Shown here piece by piece: positions 5,946 to 7,711 of a stretch of 7,711 nt of DNA. Where the stretch lies: assembly GCA_902783905.1 (NCBI GenBank), contig CACZSP010000275.1:1-7711 (forward strand). Reading direction: 5' to 3'. Source of the stretch: an uncultured Ruminococcus sp. (GTDB lineage Bacteria > Bacillota > Clostridia > Oscillospirales > CAG-272). Numbering within the stretch: the first letter of the stretch is position 1; the number at the start of each line of letters is the position of its first letter. The notes below the pieces were generated by a model. The model did no database searches. It was not told the DNA's origin and saw nothing but the letters and a program-made list of their open reading frames with translations. Position numbers and translations under genes: made by a program.

Positions 5946-6606
5946 ATTTTCCCTTGGCCTTTCGCCTGTTCGCCGCCTCGAGAAAGCGGCGGAGCATTTC
6001 GTTTTTTGTCAGCTGTTCGTGCAGACGCTCGGGGAAATTGCCGGCGAAACGCTCAACGGTGCAGCCGGCGTAAAAATCCTTCGGCAGTTCCCTCGCGTAT
6101 TCGCCGCCTCCGTAGCTGCCGACCGAACTTCCGGGCGTAAAACAGTTGTAGTGAATATCCGGATTGCCCTTCGTATGAAAGCGCAGAGTAATGATATCAT
6201 GCTCGTAGTGATTCCCGATATCGTCCTCGGCGAGCGGTATGTCGCAGTGAAGGAACTTCAGCCCTTTCTCGCGCGCGAACGTTTCGGCGAAGGTGTCGTA
6301 CTCTCCGCGTATAAGGACCTTGTTTTTTCGCAGCCTTTTGTCGAGCTCCGGAGTCGTTGCGACCGATTCCACGGTCCTGCCGAGAATAAGGCATACGATT
6401 TTCGGGAAAGCTTCCAGATATCCCTCTCCGAGACCGGTTAAGCCATCTTTGACACTCAGCGTGTTGTATTTGTTCCGCCAGTTGTCATCCGGTTCCGGCC
6501 AGACCTCGGCGTCCTCCCTGCAGAGAATGCCTTCGCCTTCCGCTTCAAGCAGCCCGCTGTAATGGTTTATATAAACCGTTTTTTCATTGCGCTTTGAAAA
6601 GTACAT
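5944..6606 (-). CDS. Hypothetical protein, 220 residues, family not recognised
   Basis: I do not recognise this protein. It has no signal peptide and no membrane segment, so it is probably cytoplasmic. The N-terminal part is acidic and tryptophan-bearing (EDAEVWPEPDDNWRNKYNTL, 31-50). The middle reads like alternating strands and helices (PKIVCLILGRTVES, 68-81; KVLIRGEYDTFAETFARE, 96-113; LKFLHCDIPLAEDD, 116-129). A histidine-rich strand region follows: GNHYEHDIITLRFH (131-144) and PDIHYNCFTPGS (149-160), then a glycine stretch SVGSYGGGEY (161-170). The C-terminus is a basic amphipathic helix ending KAKGK. The clustered H, D and C residues at 120-155 could form a metal or active site, but this is a guess. 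The codon usage and ribosome site (AAGGTGA, seven bases before ATG) mark it as a real gene. It lies 67 bp after the lipoprotein gene and may share its transcript. Confidence 0.8.
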   Translation of the reverse strand: MYFSKRNEKTVYINHYSGLLEAEGEGILCREDAEVWPEPDDNWRNKYNTLSVKDGLTGLGEGYLEAFPKIVCLILGRTVESVATTPELDKRLRKNKVLIRGEYDTFAETFAREKGLKFLHCDIPLAEDDIGNHYEHDIITLRFHTKGNPDIHYNCFTPGSSVGSYGGGEYARELPKDFYAGCTVERFAGNFPERLHEQLTKNEMLRRFLEAANRRKAKGK

Positions 6607-6661
6607 CCCTTTTCACCTTGACGAAACGTTTATTCGGCCGTCCGGCTGTTCGTTCGGCGGA

Positions 6662-6678
6662 TCTGACGCTCCGTCAGT
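6662..6678. terminator. Small stem-loop at the lipoprotein gene stop, weak terminator candidate
   Basis: CTGACG (6663-6668) and CGTCAG (6672-6677) form a 6-bp perfect stem with a three-base loop, overlapping the TGA stop at 6674-6676. No T-run follows on the minus strand, so Rho-independent termination is doubtful. Together with the stem-loop at the next gene's stop, it could mark 3' ends or simply be chance. Confidence 0.25.
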
Positions 6679-7555
6679 CTTCGAACAGCGGGGGAAGCTC
6701 GTGTATGTCGTAGGTATCATAGTAGATCTCAAAAGCGGTCTTCACGTCGCCGAACAGTTCAATCAGCGCACCCGCCTGGAACATCGAAGAAAGAGTCCCG
6801 GACGGAGCTTTCCACGCCGCGTTCGAAACGACCTCGAATCTTTCGTTTCCGGGCGTGTTTGCCCTGATTATCGACTCCGCTTTGAACAGCAATTCGCCGG
6901 TCGCGATATGATAATCGCTCGAAACGATTGCAAGCTTTTTAACCGACGGATAAAGAGAAACAAGAATATCGTAGGTAAACAGCGCGTTCTGCGCGGTGGT
7001 TATCGAATTGTCCTCAACGATGATGCGCTTTTTGTCCACGCCGTGTTCGGCAAGCCATTTTGCCATCTCTCCGGCCTCGGAGGCCGATTCGTTTTCCGAC
7101 GCCGTGCCGCCGCCGGTGCAGACGACGTAAGCTTTGGGATACTTTTCGGCGCTTGCCAGCGCGACTTTCAGCCGTTCGACCAGTTCGTCCTTCATCGACC
7201 CGTCTGGATTGAGCTGGAATCCGAGGACCACTATGCACAGTTCGTCCGAATCGGGAAGCCCGTCCGGAAGAACGTCGTAATTGAGTTTCGAGCCAAGATC
7301 GGGAGACCTCCATATATCCATGATCTTCGTCCAGCGCGTTCCGGCGTTTTTGTCGGCAGCCGAAAGATCATCCAGCAGTGTGCCGATCCTGTCGTTTGCC
7401 TCGGCTCCGTACGTTCCGTAATCGACGGCGATCTCCTCTACGATCTTCTGAACGTCGGCGGGTTCACGGTTTTCGCTCTGTCCGCATCCCGAAAAAGAGC
7501 AGATAACGATGAGAGCAAGCAAAGCCGACAGAATCTGAATCGCGATTGTTTTCAT
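6674..7555 (-). CDS. Lipoprotein with YdcF-like (DUF218) domain
   Basis: A 293-residue exported protein. The N-terminus has two charged or polar residues, a hydrophobic core (4-21) and a lipobox-like FSGC, so Cys24 should be lipidated and the protein anchored on the outer face of the membrane. Residues 25-100 are a helical, acidic linker or small domain without known motif. The YdcF/DUF218 domain follows: DELCIVVLGFQL (104-115), GSMKDELVERLKVAL (119-133), AYVVCTGGG (142-150), SEAGEMAKWLAEHGV (159-173), IIVEDNSITTAQNALFTY (178-195) and LAIVSSDYHIATGELLF (208-224). The fold is related to enzymes proposed to act on nucleotides or cell-envelope precursors, but substrates are mostly unproven. I chose the ATG at 7555 because AAGGAG lies nine bases upstream and the signal peptide then starts properly; a GTG at 7609 would lie in the repeat. 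First gene of the transcription unit visible here. Confidence 0.9.
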   Translation of the reverse strand: MKTIAIQILSALLALIVICSFSGCGQSENREPADVQKIVEEIAVDYGTYGAEANDRIGTLLDDLSAADKNAGTRWTKIMDIWRSPDLGSKLNYDVLPDGLPDSDELCIVVLGFQLNPDGSMKDELVERLKVALASAEKYPKAYVVCTGGGTASENESASEAGEMAKWLAEHGVDKKRIIVEDNSITTAQNALFTYDILVSLYPSVKKLAIVSSDYHIATGELLFKAESIIRANTPGNERFEVVSNAAWKAPSGTLSSMFQAGALIELFGDVKTAFEIYYDTYDIHELPPLFED

Positions 7556-7581
7556 TTTCACGTTCTCCTTGACTGAAGATG

Positions 7582-7611
7582 ATATTACAAAATTAAGGCA
7601 ATACCGCACAA
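7582..7611 (-). promoter_or_regulatory. Weak candidate promoter for the lipoprotein gene, -35 box inside the repeat
   Basis: On the minus strand TTGTGC (7606-7611) is followed by 18 bases and TAATAT (7582-7587). Matches to the sigma-A consensus are three of six and four of six, so it is weak. Transcription would begin about 20 bases before the ribosome site. The -35 box would come from the repeat, which would make the repeat part of the gene's promoter. The call rests only on spacing and partial matches. Confidence 0.25.
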
Positions 7612-7711
7612 TTCGCGTGCGTAGATTGGCGAGAGCATTTTTCGTCTGTTTGAGGGAAGCACGGTTTGATCCTTTGCACGCATTACGACGGATCTTTCTT
7701 CGCCGGTTTCC
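7593..7711. repeat. Palindromic repeat, right copy, probably the end of a longer element running off the window
   Basis: From 7593 the sequence repeats TTAAGGCAAT, A, CCGCACA, ATTCG exactly as in the left copy, and matches it at 35 of 38 positions up to 7630. It then continues differently (GAGAGCATTTTTCGTC...) instead of closing with the perfect outer arm. Here the hairpin is imperfect: the outer right arm is ATTGGC and the inner arm keeps only five pairs. GCGTGC (7615-7620) has an inverted match GCACGC at 7676-7681. The stretch 7631-7711 has no gene I can support, and may be the inner part of a longer member of the repeat family, for which the left copy would be a short version. The boundary beyond 7630 is a guess because the window ends. 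Like the left copy, its minus strand can be read as ELCGIAL. Confidence 0.7.

Noticed and set aside
5926..5950. Plus-strand intrinsic terminator (stem followed by ATTTT)
   Set aside because: No plus-strand gene lies upstream, the T-run is short, and the stem overlaps the stop of a minus-strand gene.
5115..7576. Long plus-strand open frames at 5115-6140 and 6587-7576
   Set aside because: Both are antisense to recognised minus-strand genes (nitroreductase and lipoprotein), have arginine-rich low-information translations and no ribosome sites.
7556..7609. Upstream GTG start (7607-7609) for the lipoprotein gene
   Set aside because: It lies in the repeat and would put 18 residues before a well-formed lipoprotein signal peptide; the ATG at 7555 has a strong AAGGAG site.
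7585..7683. A 32-codon minus-strand frame starting MRAKDQTVLP and ending in ELCGIALIL
   Set aside because: It is made largely of the repeat, has no good ribosome site, and the ELCGIAL part also appears from the left copy of the repeat, so it is more likely a by-product of the repeat than a gene.
1..7711. CRISPR arrays, tRNA or rRNA genes, phage or toxin-antitoxin modules
   Set aside because: No regularly spaced repeats, cloverleaf sequences or matching proteins were found on either strand; only the two palindromic repeat copies recur.

Overview
The window is a compact, single-strand bacterial gene cluster. All ten recognisable genes lie on the minus strand and are transcribed from high to low coordinates. 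Spacing is tight (mostly 3-120 bp, with a few short overlaps), and almost every start has a Shine-Dalgarno sequence of the GGAG type. Purine-rich ribosome sites, moderately high GC, the style of the Y-family polymerase and a short AAGGCAAT-type palindromic repeat suggest a Clostridia (Bacillota) genome, probably a gut-associated member. This is inference; there is no rRNA or other marker gene to prove it.

Layout in the direction of transcription (right to left): the edge of a palindromic repeat (7593 to at least 7630, perhaps to the window end); a lipoprotein with a YdcF/DUF218 domain (6674-7555); an unrecognised 220-residue protein (5944-6606); a TM1586-type nitroreductase (5139-5825); a GH172/DUF2961 glycoside hydrolase (4033-5133); an HD-domain protein (3437-4003); a GNAT acetyltransferase (2960-3433); an ACT-domain protein (2591-2956); a Y-family translesion DNA polymerase (1043-2551); a NapH-like membrane protein with two 4Fe-4S clusters (193-1020); and the beginning of a RimJ/RimL-like GNAT gene that leaves the window at its left edge.

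The genes do not form one recognisable pathway. They look like a housekeeping and accessory mix (DNA damage tolerance, small-molecule acetylation, redox, sugar hydrolysis) that probably shares transcripts. The block from the nitroreductase to the left edge is the most operon-like. The two larger gaps, 5826-5943 and 7556-7711, are the likeliest sites for promoters, but no strong consensus promoter is visible in either.

The most interesting observation is at the left end. A 42-bp palindromic repeat (122-163) sits inside the start of the RimJ/RimL-like GNAT gene. That gene appears originally to have begun at a GTG (194-196) that overlaps the stop of the preceding iron-sulfur gene (GTGA overlap) and has a good Shine-Dalgarno site at 203-207. 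Removing 38 bp (the repeat less one TTAA) joins the GTG reading frame exactly to the acetyltransferase frame. With the repeat present, that frame ends in a TAA supplied by the repeat. A related copy lies at the other end of the window in the same orientation. No CRISPR array, RNA gene, insertion-sequence transposase or phage gene was seen, and I do not see a convincing new multi-gene system.
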